DNA of 64,000 nt from contig JACJYQ010000006.1 in assembly GCA_020636025.1 (NCBI GenBank), positions 434,001 through 498,000 on the forward strand. Reading direction: 5' to 3'. Each line of letters opens with the position of its first letter. Positions within the stretch are counted from its first letter, which is position 1. The stretch is from Lewinellaceae bacterium (GTDB taxonomy: Bacteria > Bacteroidota > Bacteroidia > Chitinophagales > Saprospiraceae). A program made the position numbers and the translations under genes. Below are positions 54,850 through 64,000 of this stretch, one piece after another. The notes below the pieces were generated by a model. The model was not told the origin of the DNA, ran no database searches, and was given only the letters and a program-made list of their open reading frames with translations.

Positions 54850-55548
54850 TAGACTTGCTTTTAAAAGAGATTCAAACAACAATCGTCCGTCGGTATTCCC
54901 CAATACTTCTTCGCTGGCCCGCTCGGGGTGTGGCATCATACCGAAAACATTACGTTGAGCATTGCATATACCGGCAATGTTGTTCAAGGCGCCATTCGGG
55001 TTTGATTCTGCAGTGACATTTCCTTCCGGATCGCAGTAGCGGAACAAGATTTGGTCATTTTTCTCCAGCTCATCGAGGGTTTTCTGATCAGTGTAAAAAC
55101 GCCCCTCTGCGTGTGCAATCGGTATTTTGAGCGCTGTTCCTTCTGCTATACCATCTGTTACAGGAGAGTTTTCAGTGGCAGGAGTGATCCAGATATTTTT
55201 GCAGATAAACTGCTGGTTTTGGTTGCGCAGCAAAACCCCTGGTAACAAACCGCATTCACATAATACCTGAAATCCGTTGCAAACACCAAATACAAATCCA
55301 CCGGCTTCTGCAAAAGTTACCACAGACTTCATGATGGGTGAAAAACGCGCAATCGCTCCGGCACGAACGTAGTCGCCGTAAGAAAAGCCGCCAGGTAAAA
55401 CCACACAATCTTCTGGTCCGAATCCAGCAGGCAGGGCAGTTTCCTTGTGCCACACTTTTACGACTTCCTGTCCCATGACATCGCCCAGCACGTGTACCAT
55501 ATCATCGTCACAATTGGAGCCAGGGAAAACAATTACTGCGAATTTCAT
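54838..55548 (-). CDS. purQ: Phosphoribosylformylglycinamidine synthase subunit I (glutaminase)
   Basis: PurQ hydrolyses glutamine and passes ammonia to PurL in purine synthesis. The N-terminus KFAVIVFPGSNCDDD, the nucleophile elbow GGFVFGVCNGFQVLCECGLL with its Cys, and MMPHPERAS with the catalytic His identify it. I chose ATG 55548 (MKFAVIVFPGSN) over an in-frame TTG at 55587. The last codons (GCV and the stop) come from the MITE. Without it the end would read KASLVAQ and overlap xseB. PurL is not adjacent, but small PurQ in Bacteroidota usually works with separate PurL and PurS. Confidence 0.93.
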   Translation of the reverse strand: MKFAVIVFPGSNCDDDMVHVLGDVMGQEVVKVWHKETALPAGFGPEDCVVLPGGFSYGDYVRAGAIARFSPIMKSVVTFAEAGGFVFGVCNGFQVLCECGLLPGVLLRNQNQQFICKNIWITPATENSPVTDGIAEGTALKIPIAHAEGRFYTDQKTLDELEKNDQILFRYCDPEGNVTAESNPNGALNNIAGICNAQRNVFGMMPHPERASEEVLGNTDGRLLFESLLKASLGCV

Positions 55549-55602
55549 AGAATCTATTTGAATGAAGCACCTGTCGATATGGTGCAAGATTTGTTTTTAT
55601 GC

Positions 55603-56826
55603 TTAATCCAGATCAGCCACCAATGTCCAAAGCTGTTGAATTCTAGCTTCCCATGTATTGCTTTTCGCAATCTCCAGGCGCTTTTGCATCAAATCTGGAT
55701 CGTTTTCCTGCAAAGCCTCTTCAATTTGTTCAATAAATTCAGGATGAGACTCTGCCAGGCGGATAACCGGCGCAAAATTACGTATGTCCGTTGAAAAACT
55801 GGTGGAAACAACTGATTTACCTGCGGCCAGATATTCATTTATTTTTAGAGGATAAATGCTGGCAGTTAGGGTATTGCATAAAAATGGGATCAGGACACAA
55901 TCCATGTCTTGCAGATAAGCAGGAAGTTCCTCCAGTTTCCGGCTGCCAGTGAATAGGACATTGGGTAGTTTATCCAGTCCAATAGAAGCCGGTTCCGGGC
56001 TGTTTACAGGCCCAATGAGCAACAAGATATCCTGTGGGAAAGCCAGGGCTACCTGCTTTAGCAAGGCATAATCAATCCGTTGTGCATCGAGGTTACCGAT
56101 AAAACCGATGATACGGTTTTTTATGCCGCTAAGTTCAGCCGGGCGATCAAACCTTTTTGTCAGGACTTGCTGGAAAAGCGAAACCTCTGCCGCATTAAAA
56201 AAGGTGCTTATTCTTTTTGCATGGGGTTCTTTCAGGCGATAAAGGTTGGTTGAGGTAACCAGGGTAAGGTCGGCATTTGCGCAAGTTTCATTTTCGAGTT
56301 TCAGCCCATGTCGGGCGGTATAATCATTTTGAGAGATGTCATCTATGCAGTGATAAATACAATGGGTGGCGCCCAGCTCTTTTGGCAGGTATCCGGCAAA
56401 AAAAGGATCGTAACAATTGATATAGAGATAGTTATTGGTTTTCTGGGCCTTCAGCACTTTTTGTATACAGCGTAAAGCCAGTCGGTTATTAAAACGCTGA
56501 AGGTAGTCGTATAACTTCCCGGGAGGCAGCCAATTAATGGGCAATGTGATGGGTAGTTGAACCGCCAGAAAATTCTTCGGAATACTGGAAATCTGTTCAT
56601 ACACTGTTTTTCCAATCAGCAATTTCGGCAGACGCCTTCGAAGAGCTGAGTCACCTTTTATCAAGCCAGATAAGCAATCCTTAAGTGAATAGGGATGATT
56701 GAAATAAAGGACTTGCCGGTTTTTGGCCAGCTCTTTCGCCATGGAAAGAGAAATAGAAGAGTATGCGTTATCCGTCCTGAAAAGGGAAAGAAAGACGACT
56801 GTAGTGTTTGCCGGCTCGGGAATCAT
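55603..56826 (-). CDS. Glycosyltransferase, GT-B fold (group 1-like)
   Basis: A two-domain GT-B enzyme of 407 residues. The C-terminal half has IGFIGNLDAQRIDYALLKQV, LLLIGPVNSPEP, NVLFTGSRKLEELPAYLQDM, DCVLIPFL and PLKINEYLAAGKSVVSTSFS with the E of the nucleotide-sugar-binding site. Such enzymes add sugars to polysaccharide or glycolipids on the inner membrane face. Donor and acceptor cannot be named. A TAATTTTG element sits four bases before the ATG, so the mRNA may be leaderless. The gene ends 54 bp upstream of purQ on the same strand. Confidence 0.85.
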   Translation of the reverse strand: MIPEPANTTVVFLSLFRTDNAYSSISLSMAKELAKNRQVLYFNHPYSLKDCLSGLIKGDSALRRRLPKLLIGKTVYEQISSIPKNFLAVQLPITLPINWLPPGKLYDYLQRFNNRLALRCIQKVLKAQKTNNYLYINCYDPFFAGYLPKELGATHCIYHCIDDISQNDYTARHGLKLENETCANADLTLVTSTNLYRLKEPHAKRISTFFNAAEVSLFQQVLTKRFDRPAELSGIKNRIIGFIGNLDAQRIDYALLKQVALAFPQDILLLIGPVNSPEPASIGLDKLPNVLFTGSRKLEELPAYLQDMDCVLIPFLCNTLTASIYPLKINEYLAAGKSVVSTSFSTDIRNFAPVIRLAESHPEFIEQIEEALQENDPDLMQKRLEIAKSNTWEARIQQLWTLVADLD

Positions 56827-56830
56827 GAGT

Positions 56831-56838
56831 CAAAATTA
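56831..56838 (-). promoter_or_regulatory. Candidate promoter of the glycosyltransferase gene
   Basis: The reverse strand reads TAATTTTG and ends four bases before the ATG at 56826. If used, the transcript would start at or near the start codon. Confidence 0.4.
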
Positions 56839-56934
56839 GGGAATTCAGAGCTGGTATGGACTTTTCACTTCGCATTTGTGGGCAGAGCCTTGGCGCTAAC
56901 GGACACTCTGTTTGAGCCGCAGCCTAGATACAAA

Positions 56935-56962
56935 TTGTTCGCCCTGAAACCAGGGCGAACAA
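56935..56962 (-). terminator. Hairpin terminator after the giant HYR-repeat gene
   Basis: TTGTTCGCCCTG and its perfect complement (56935-56946, 56951-56962) form a 12-bp stem with a 4-base loop, 31 bp past the stop codon. Reverse-strand sequence after it begins TTTG, so the U-run is short. The stem core resembles the CCCTGAAAGGG family. Confidence 0.55.
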
Positions 56963-56993
56963 TTCTGTAACTTTATTTTCTATTACACCGAAA

Positions 56994-59900
56994 TTACTCC
57001 TGAATAATCAACCTCTTCACTGCCTGTGATTTTCCTGAAACCAGTTCCAGCATATACACGCCTGGTGCTACATTGCCCATGGTTATAGGTAAGCTGTTCC
57101 AGCCTTCCTGGCCTTCGCCTTCCCGAAGCAGCACCATTCTGTCTGCCAGGTCGAAAACCTTCAAACGGTAGCCTTGAGTAATGGGCAACTCAAACTCAAA
57201 GGTCGCATTACCGCTGGTAGGATTTGGATACAAACGCAGGCTAAGTTCTTTTTCAAGTACTGAGCCATTTCTTGGTCTCCAATCATCACCATTGCCCTTC
57301 AAACTGAGGAATGGCAGCACAGTAACCTCAGATACGCAAGTTGCTGCATTTCCACTCCAGTCTTGCACCACTATGGTCAGAAAGTTCAACCCAATATTGG
57401 CATTTGTATACACGGTTGCAAACGGACTGTATGACCACACGTTACAGTTATCCGTACTGTTTCCGGCGAGCGAAGAGGAAAATACTACAGCATACCCGGA
57501 AGAATTCAGCTTTACAATGACGTCATCACAAACTGGTGAAGGTGGGATAGTATCCCTCACGGTTACATAAGCCAGACAAGTGCTTACATTGTTGAAATTA
57601 TCCCTCACGGTCATCGTAACCGGCCATTGCGGCCCCGACAGGTCAGAACAATTGAAATCCGTTTGACTAAGGAAAATGTTCTTAATACCGCAGTTGTCAG
57701 AGCTACCGTTATTCACATCAGAAACCTGAAGCGTTGCTTGTCCATACTCATCAAGGAATACTTCGGGGTTCCTGCACACGGCAATTGGCGGAGATTGATC
57801 CCCCACCGTTACCAGAGCAGAACAAGTGGCCGTGTTGCCACCTGCATCTGTTACAACCAGCGTGACAAAGGTTTTCATACCTATGTTGGAACAATTCAGG
57901 GTATTTGGTGTGACCGACAATGTAAAGGAGCAATTGTCGCCACTTCCGTTGTCGATATCATCAGGTGACAATGTCACGGAGCCATTCGGACCAATATCAA
58001 CGGTGAGGTTCTGGCAAAATGCCGTTGGCTGAATATTATCCACTACCGTAATTGTAGCATAACAGAAACCCTGATTAAAGCTCTGATCCCGGCCAAACAG
58101 CTTCACCGTATTGTCTCCAATATCAGAACAAGTGAACATTGTTTGAGACACGCTCAGGCCCAGCAGCGAGCAATTATCGAAGCTACCATCATTCACATCA
58201 GATACCTGTAAGGTAGCCTGACCGTTGGCATCCAGAAAAATAGTCGCAGGCTTGCATTTCACTGTGGGCGGTATCAGATCAACAACCGTAACTGTAGCCG
58301 TGCAGGTTCCCGTATTGCCATTATTGTCGGTAGCTGTAAGTGTCACCACATTGGCTCCCAGATTAGAACAATTGAATGTGTTTGGGTTCAAAGACAAGCC
58401 AGCAACGCCACAGGCATCGTTCGAACCATTATTAATCGCTCCCGGGCTGACAGATCCATTGCCGTTGGCATCGAGCTGAACAGTGGCATTTTGACAAATA
58501 GTTGTGGGAGGAATGTTATCCTGCACCGTAATGGTTGCTGTGCATGTTCCCGTATTGTTGTTGACATCGGTTGCGATTAGGGTGACCACATTCACACCTA
58601 CATTGGAGCAATCAAAAACCGTTTGACTTAATGAGAAACCGGCAATTCCACAGGCATCGCTGGTTCCATTGTTTACATCCCCGGGATTCGCGGAACCGGT
58701 CCCGTTTGCATCCAGTTGAACAATTATATTCTTGCACATGGCCGCTGGTGGCACATTGTCTTCCACCGTGATGGTGGCTGTGCAGGTTTCGACGTTATTG
58801 TTCACATCAGTTGCGGTGAGCGTTACTACCGTCATCCCCACATCCGAGCAGTCAAAAGCCGTTTGACTGAGGCTAAGTCCTGCAATGCCGCAGGCATCAT
58901 TAGAGCCGTTATCTACTTCGCCGGCGCTGGTGCTTCCATTGCCATTTACATCCAGCTGAATAATCACATTCTGACAAAGGGCAGTTGGCGGTATATTGTC
59001 TTGCACGGTAACAGTAGCTGTACAACTATTCGTATTGCTGTTTACATCTGTAACGGTTAGGGTAACAACATTTATCCCAACATCTGAACAATTGAAGTCT
59101 GTTTGGCTAAGGCTTAACCCTGAAATTCCACAGGCATCACTAGAACCGTTATTTACATCTCCGGTACCCAGCACACCGTTGCCGTTGGCGTCCAGCTGCA
59201 CGTTCACGCTCTGGCACAGCGCCGTTGGCGGCACATTGTCTTCAACCGTGATGGTAGCCGTACAGGTACTGATATTGCTGTTTACATCGGTTGCAGTAAG
59301 TGAAATAACGACAGTGCCAACATTGGCACAGGTAAAGCTGCTTTGGCTAAGCATCAGGCTGCTGATACCGCAGGCATCATTGGAACCGTTATCCACATCA
59401 GCTGCATCCAGAGCGCCATTTCCGCTGGCGTCCAATTGAACGGTAACATCCTGACAAATCGCCGTTGGATCTACATTATCTTCTACGGCGATGGTAGCCG
59501 TACAGGAATTCATGTTATTGTTTCCATCTGTAACAGTTAACGTGACAACGGTTGTGCCGACATCCGAACAGTCAAAGCTTGTCTGACTAAGGCTTAGGTT
59601 AGCAATTCCACAGGCATCGCTCGAACCGTTATCCACGGCGCCAGCCGTGGTGTTTCCGTCGCCGTTTGCATCCAGCTCTACGGTAACATCCTGACAGATT
59701 GCCGTTGGCGGCACATTGTCTTCCACGGTAATGGTTGCCGTGCAGGTATTCGTATTGCTGTTTACATCTGTAACGGTAAGGGTCACAACGTTGGCACCCA
59801 GGTCGGCACAGGTAAAGCTGCTCTGGCTAAGGCTTAGTCCGCCAATGCCGCAGGCATCACTGGAACCGTCATTCACGTCGCTGTTGTTCACGGAGGCATT

Positions 59901-62900
59901 GCCGCTGCCGTCTATCTGAACGGTAACATCCTGGCAACTTGCACTTGGTGGCACATTGTCTTCCACGGTAATAGTTGCCGTGCAGGTTCCGGTGTTGTTG
60001 TTCACATCCGTTGCGGAAAGGGTCACTATGTTGGTGCCGACATTGGCACAGGTGAAGCTGCTTTGGCTCAGGCTCAATCCTGAAATTCCACAGGCGTCAT
60101 TCGAACCATTATCCACTGCTGCTGTACTCGTTGAGCCATTCCCTCCGGCATCCAGCTGAACAGTTACGTCCTGGCACAATGTCACAGGTTGAATATTATC
60201 AACGATGTTAATGGTGGCAGTACAGCTTGCAGAATTGTTGGCGGCATCTGTCGCTGTAAGGGTTACTACCGTTGTTCCTACGTCGGAACAGTCAAAACTT
60301 GTTTCACTTACACTCAAGGAAACAATGCCGCATGCGTCGCTGGAGCCATTGTCCACGTCTCCGGTGCTAAGGGTGCCATTTCCGTTTGCATCCAGTTGCA
60401 CGGTGGCACTGTGGCAGGTAACATTGGGATCTCCATTGTCTTCCACTGTTACCGTAGCCGTACAGGTATTGGTATTGTTATTCGCATCAGTCACTGTCAA
60501 AGTGACAACATTTGCCCCAAGGTCATTACAATCGAAATTAGATTGACTGAGGCTTAGAAAAGCTACACCACAGGCATCGCTGGAGCCATTATTTACAGCT
60601 CCTGCGGAAGTAGAACCATTGCCGGTATTATCGAGCAAAACCGTCACATGCTGACAAAGTGCCTCAGGCGCTATATTGTCTTGAATGGTGATCATGGCCG
60701 TACAACTGGAGGTGTTGTTATTTACATCTGTAGCCGTTAAGGTCACCACAGAGGTGCCTACATCGGCACAATCAAAACTGGTTTCGCTCAAACTGAGGTT
60801 TGCAATACCGCAGGCGTCATTTGAGCCATTGTCAACCGCGCCGGCAGAAGTACTACCGTCACCATTAGCGTCGAGTTGAACGGTCTGGTCCTGACAAATA
60901 GCTGATGGGTCGATATTGTCTTCTACGGTAATCGTAGCTGTACAGAAGTCGGTATTGCTGTTTACATCAGTGACTGTGAGTACAATTATCTGAATACCAA
61001 CATCGGAACAATCAAAATTACTTTCGCTGAGGCTGTAAGAGGCAACGCCACAGGCGTCGGTTGAGTTGTTATTTACCTCTCCGGTGCTTAGCGTGCCATT
61101 TCCGCTGGCATCGAGTTCCACCGTAACGTCGTTGCAATAAGCTATCGGATCAACGTTGTCTTCCACGGTTACCGTGGCCGTGCAGGCACCTGTGTTGTTA
61201 TTGACATCCGTGGCTGAAAGGGTAATTACATTAGCGCCTACATCAGTGCAGGTAAAACTGCTTTGACTCAAGCTCAGGCCGGCAATTCCGCAGGCATCAT
61301 TTGATCCATTATTTACGACGCTGGCGCCAATAGTAACCATTCCACTTGAATTCAATTGTATTGTCGCATTGTTGCAAATGGCTGTTGGTTGTACATTGTC
61401 CTCTACGGTAACCGTTGCGGTGCAACTGGCAGAGTTGCCGTTCACATCACTTGCCGTTAACGTCACTATATTGGCGCCCACATCAGAGCAGTCAAAGATG
61501 CTTGTATTCAGACTGAGCATGTTGATGCCGCAGGCATCGTTTGAACCATTGTCTACATCGTTTGCGCTGGTGGAGCCACTCCCGCTGGCATCCAATTGAA
61601 CCGTTAGGTTCTGGCACAGGGCAGTTGGACCCACATTGTCTTCCACGGTTACGGCTGCCGTGCAGGTACCCGTATTGCTATTTACATCTGTAGCTGTTAG
61701 GATAACCGTATTGATCCCAACATCAGCACAGGTAAAACCGGTTTGGTTGAGACTTAAGCTTCCAATTCCGCAAGCGTCATTTGAACCATTGTCCACGTTA
61801 TTGGCAGAAGCTGATCCTTCACCATTTGCATCCAGTTGAACGGTAACACCCTGGCAAATCGCTGTTGGTTGTATGTTGTCTTCTACGGTAACGGTAGCCG
61901 TGCAGAATCCGGTATTGTCATTAGGATCGTTTACAGAAAGGGTCACCATGTTGTCGCCAACATCGGCGCAGGTAAAGCTGCTCTGGCTTAGAAACATACC
62001 CGCCGTTCCGCAGTTGTCGTACGAACCATTATTAACTGCCGAAGGAGTGGTTGATCCGCTTCCACTAGCATCCAGTTGGACAGTTACGTTCTGGCAAATG
62101 GCTGTAGGAGGAAGATTATCAACAACAATAGCGAAACCATTACAGGTTGCAATATTGCCGGAAGCATCGGTAACTGTAAGGGTGACCGTGTGTGTACCGA
62201 TGTCGGAACAATCGAAACTTGATTCGCTTAGACCATAAGATGCAATGCCGCAGGCATCGTTGGAGCCATTACCCACTTCTCCTGTGCTGAGTGTCCCATT
62301 TCCATCGGTATCCAGTTCTACTGTAACATTGTTACAATTAGCCGTCGGATTAATATTGTCTTCAACAGTAACGGTAGCCGTACAGGTTCCGGTGTTGTTG
62401 TTTTCATCCGTGGCTGAAAGGGTGATTATATTAGTGCCAATATCATCGCAGGTAAAAGTGCTTTGGCTCAAGCTGAGACTGGCAATGTTACAAGCATCGT
62501 ATGAATTATTGTCTACTGCGTTTGCAGTAGTGGAGCCATTTCCGCTGGCATTCAACTGCACCGTTACATTGTTACAATAGGCCGTTGGCTGTACATTGTC
62601 TTCCACAGTAACCGTTGCAGTACAGGTGCCGGTATTGTTGTTTACATCCGTGGCAGTGAGGGTAACCACGTTGGCGCCTACGTCGCCGCAGGTAAATGCG
62701 TCGGTGCTGAGACTTAGTCCGCTGATTCCGCAAGCGTCGTTGGAGCCGTTATCTACAGCGTTTGCTGTGGTGAATCCACTACCGATAACATCCAGTTGAA
62801 CCGTCACATTCTGGCATAGAGCTGTCGGGGCTATATTGTCTTCCACGGTGATGGCAGCGGTGCAGGTGCTCATATTGCTGTTTGCATCCGTGGCCGTCAG

Positions 62901-64000
62901 GGTGACGGTATTGACACCCACATCAGCGCAGGTGAAACTGGTTTGACTAAGGCTTAATCCCGAAATGCCACAGGCGTCATTTGACCCATTATTCACGTTA
63001 TTTGCAGTTGTAGAACCTTCTCCGTTTGCATCCAGTTGAACTGTAACACTCTGGCATATAGCTGTAGGATCTATGTTGTCTTCCACCGTAACAGTTGCAG
63101 TACAAGAAGATGTGTTACCGGTAATGTCGGTGACGGTAAGTGTGACCACGGTTGTTCCCACATCCGAACAACTGAAAGTATTTGGCGCTGCTGAAAAGTT
63201 CACCGGATTGCAAGTGGCGCTGCTTCCGCCGTCTATGTCCGCCGGATCGAGGGTGGCGGATCCGGAAGCGTCGAGTTCCAGGGTATAATCAGCACAGGAG
63301 GCCATTGGCGCGGCGCAGGAGAAAGTCAGGGTTGATGACTGAATGATAACCCCATAATCGTCGCCGTCGAAACTGCTGCTTGTATTTCGCTCGCCGTCCT
63401 GCCAGCCGAATATGGCTGTTGAATTCCGCAGTGCTATGGCAGAAAACTGTTGGAAATTGGTGATGGTCACGTTTATCAGTGTTTCGTCGCCGAGTGCAAA
63501 ACCAAGGTTGTGATAGAGCTGGGCGTACACGCCGAAGAAATCGCCGTCCTGACCATAGCTGTTCCATGAAACCAAAAAATGGCCGCCGCCGTTCATTTGT
63601 ACTTCAGGGTTGTCCTGTGCCCCGCTGGTAGTGGTATTTACCAGAAATTCACTGCCAACTGCCGTGCCGGTATTGTCGTACAGCTGACCATAAATACCTT
63701 CCTGGGAACCATCCTGGGTATTGCTCACCCAAACCACTACATAATTACCAAGAGTGTCTGAGGAGACCCTTGGGCTTAGCTGTGCATTGGTCGTTTCTGT
63801 ATTCACCATGGTTTCGCCTCCCTGTGCCACACCTGAATTGTTGTATCGCTGCATATATACCCCGAAATCATCACCATCCTGCGCAAAACTCTGCCAGACC
63901 ACTACAAAATCGCCGTCTTTATCCATGGCGATATCCGGGTAATTTTGTGCTTCAGCCGTGGTGGTATTTACGATTGTTTCAGAGCCAAGTGCCGTGCCTG
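56994..64000 (-). CDS. Giant secreted HYR-repeat protein with T9SS sorting domain (5' end outside window)
   Basis: The frame is open to the window edge, so more than 2330 residues are visible and the start is missing. The first 170 visible residues hold repeats like VVVWQSFAQDGDDFGVYMQR and LVSWNSYGQDGDFFGVYAQL. Then follow 25 HYR-like repeats of about 80 residues with the pattern PTAICQ-VTVQLDANG-DNGS-DACGI-LSLSQ-F-C-DVG-VVTLTATD-N-CTATVTVEDN. Each has four regularly spaced Cys. The end is a T9SS domain (LYPNPTSGNATFEFELP to KRLIIQE). This is probably a large cell-surface or released adhesin/scaffold. The frame's first ATG (63926) is internal and not a true start. Confidence 0.85.
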   Translation of the reverse strand, partial: GTALGSETIVNTTTAEAQNYPDIAMDKDGDFVVVWQSFAQDGDDFGVYMQRYNNSGVAQGGETMVNTETTNAQLSPRVSSDTLGNYVVVWVSNTQDGSQEGIYGQLYDNTGTAVGSEFLVNTTTSGAQDNPEVQMNGGGHFLVSWNSYGQDGDFFGVYAQLYHNLGFALGDETLINVTITNFQQFSAIALRNSTAIFGWQDGERNTSSSFDGDDYGVIIQSSTLTFSCAAPMASCADYTLELDASGSATLDPADIDGGSSATCNPVNFSAAPNTFSCSDVGTTVVTLTVTDITGNTSSCTATVTVEDNIDPTAICQSVTVQLDANGEGSTTANNVNNGSNDACGISGLSLSQTSFTCADVGVNTVTLTATDANSNMSTCTAAITVEDNIAPTALCQNVTVQLDVIGSGFTTANAVDNGSNDACGISGLSLSTDAFTCGDVGANVVTLTATDVNNNTGTCTATVTVEDNVQPTAYCNNVTVQLNASGNGSTTANAVDNNSYDACNIASLSLSQSTFTCDDIGTNIITLSATDENNNTGTCTATVTVEDNINPTANCNNVTVELDTDGNGTLSTGEVGNGSNDACGIASYGLSESSFDCSDIGTHTVTLTVTDASGNIATCNGFAIVVDNLPPTAICQNVTVQLDASGSGSTTPSAVNNGSYDNCGTAGMFLSQSSFTCADVGDNMVTLSVNDPNDNTGFCTATVTVEDNIQPTAICQGVTVQLDANGEGSASANNVDNGSNDACGIGSLSLNQTGFTCADVGINTVILTATDVNSNTGTCTAAVTVEDNVGPTALCQNLTVQLDASGSGSTSANDVDNGSNDACGINMLSLNTSIFDCSDVGANIVTLTASDVNGNSASCTATVTVEDNVQPTAICNNATIQLNSSGMVTIGASVVNNGSNDACGIAGLSLSQSSFTCTDVGANVITLSATDVNNNTGACTATVTVEDNVDPIAYCNDVTVELDASGNGTLSTGEVNNNSTDACGVASYSLSESNFDCSDVGIQIIVLTVTDVNSNTDFCTATITVEDNIDPSAICQDQTVQLDANGDGSTSAGAVDNGSNDACGIANLSLSETSFDCADVGTSVVTLTATDVNNNTSSCTAMITIQDNIAPEALCQHVTVLLDNTGNGSTSAGAVNNGSSDACGVAFLSLSQSNFDCNDLGANVVTLTVTDANNNTNTCTATVTVEDNGDPNVTCHSATVQLDANGNGTLSTGDVDNGSSDACGIVSLSVSETSFDCSDVGTTVVTLTATDAANNSASCTATINIVDNIQPVTLCQDVTVQLDAGGNGSTSTAAVDNGSNDACGISGLSLSQSSFTCANVGTNIVTLSATDVNNNTGTCTATITVEDNVPPSASCQDVTVQIDGSGNASVNNSDVNDGSSDACGIGGLSLSQSSFTCADLGANVVTLTVTDVNSNTNTCTATITVEDNVPPTAICQDVTVELDANGDGNTTAGAVDNGSSDACGIANLSLSQTSFDCSDVGTTVVTLTVTDGNNNMNSCTATIAVEDNVDPTAICQDVTVQLDASGNGALDAADVDNGSNDACGISSLMLSQSSFTCANVGTVVISLTATDVNSNISTCTATITVEDNVPPTALCQSVNVQLDANGNGVLGTGDVNNGSSDACGISGLSLSQTDFNCSDVGINVVTLTVTDVNSNTNSCTATVTVQDNIPPTALCQNVIIQLDVNGNGSTSAGEVDNGSNDACGIAGLSLSQTAFDCSDVGMTVVTLTATDVNNNVETCTATITVEDNVPPAAMCKNIIVQLDANGTGSANPGDVNNGTSDACGIAGFSLSQTVFDCSNVGVNVVTLIATDVNNNTGTCTATITVQDNIPPTTICQNATVQLDANGNGSVSPGAINNGSNDACGVAGLSLNPNTFNCSNLGANVVTLTATDNNGNTGTCTATVTVVDLIPPTVKCKPATIFLDANGQATLQVSDVNDGSFDNCSLLGLSVSQTMFTCSDIGDNTVKLFGRDQSFNQGFCYATITVVDNIQPTAFCQNLTVDIGPNGSVTLSPDDIDNGSGDNCSFTLSVTPNTLNCSNIGMKTFVTLVVTDAGGNTATCSALVTVGDQSPPIAVCRNPEVFLDEYGQATLQVSDVNNGSSDNCGIKNIFLSQTDFNCSDLSGPQWPVTMTVRDNFNNVSTCLAYVTVRDTIPPSPVCDDVIVKLNSSGYAVVFSSSLAGNSTDNCNVWSYSPFATVYTNANIGLNFLTIVVQDWSGNAATCVSEVTVLPFLSLKGNGDDWRPRNGSVLEKELSLRLYPNPTSGNATFEFELPITQGYRLKVFDLADRMVLLREGEGQEGWNSLPITMGNVAPGVYMLELVSGKSQAVKRLIIQE
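57320..63310 (-). repeat. 25 tandem HYR-like repeats of about 240 bp
   Basis: All repeats code about 80 residues. The first four and last four (in protein order) are more diverged than the middle ones, which is typical of expansion by unequal exchange. Repeats 3-5 and 8-10 share a higher-order pattern: a copy ending NNVTVQLN or NNATIQLN is followed by one with LSTGEV and SLSES. This suggests block duplication of several repeats. Confidence 0.8.

Noticed and set aside
57181..63942. Many + strand open frames of 60-150 codons inside the HYR repeat region
   Set aside because: They recur with the 240-bp period (VTVAVQVPVLLFTSVAVRVT-type translations) and are antisense shadows of the repeat coding strand.

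Overview
The window looks like a chromosomal segment of a Bacteroidota bacterium, most likely of the Saprospiria type. The evidence is indirect: several secreted proteins end in type IX secretion (T9SS) C-terminal sorting domains, SprB/PKD/HYR-type repeats are abundant, glutamine synthetase is of type III, a futalosine-pathway menaquinone gene (mqnD) is present, and many genes have a TAnnTTTG promoter element just upstream instead of a Shine-Dalgarno site. I see no rRNA, tRNA or CRISPR array.

Layout. 1-14.5 kb is mostly housekeeping: gyrB (5' part), an SPFH protein, a GCS2-CBS fusion, an AlkA-like glycosylase, a YfiT/DinB protein with an AT-hook tail, an aspartoacylase-like hydrolase, a saccharopine dehydrogenase-like enzyme, an M20 dipeptidase, thiL and type III glutamine synthetase. 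A family of palindromic intergenic repeats sits between these genes. 15-23 kb holds two large T9SS cargo proteins, a hotdog thioesterase, a membrane protein and mqnD. 23.4-23.7 kb looks like an orphan non-coding transcription unit. 23.7-36.8 kb is an AT-rich, single-strand locus of secreted proteins: two transglutaminase-like paralogues, small exported proteins, a roughly 1300-residue PKD/T9SS surface protein and two proteins with an endosialidase-like tail. It is decaying: the large gene carries an IS4-family insertion and a frameshift, and one transglutaminase paralogue is frameshifted. 36.8-38.3 kb holds a small HTH gene and gene relics.

38.4-49.2 kb carries an FMN reductase, a T9SS-linked sugar dehydrogenase, pheS, an LtrA membrane protein, an SH3b-DUF1003-channel-like-DUF4287 cluster, an IS1-family element that split an SH3b paralogue, and an ArsR-AHSA1-AHSA1 operon behind a 36-bp dyad. 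49.7-54.2 kb is one gene joining a beta-propeller, 14 SprB-type repeats and an OmpA domain. 54.5-56.8 kb carries xseB and purQ, whose facing ends were remodelled by a 163-bp MITE, and a glycosyltransferase. From 57 kb to the window edge runs one giant secreted protein with 25 HYR-like repeats and a T9SS tail.

The genes reflect a heavy investment in cell-surface and secreted repeat proteins on top of a normal core, with active small mobile elements. Three insertions (IS4, IS1, MITE) can be reversed on paper to give intact reading frames, so they look recent.
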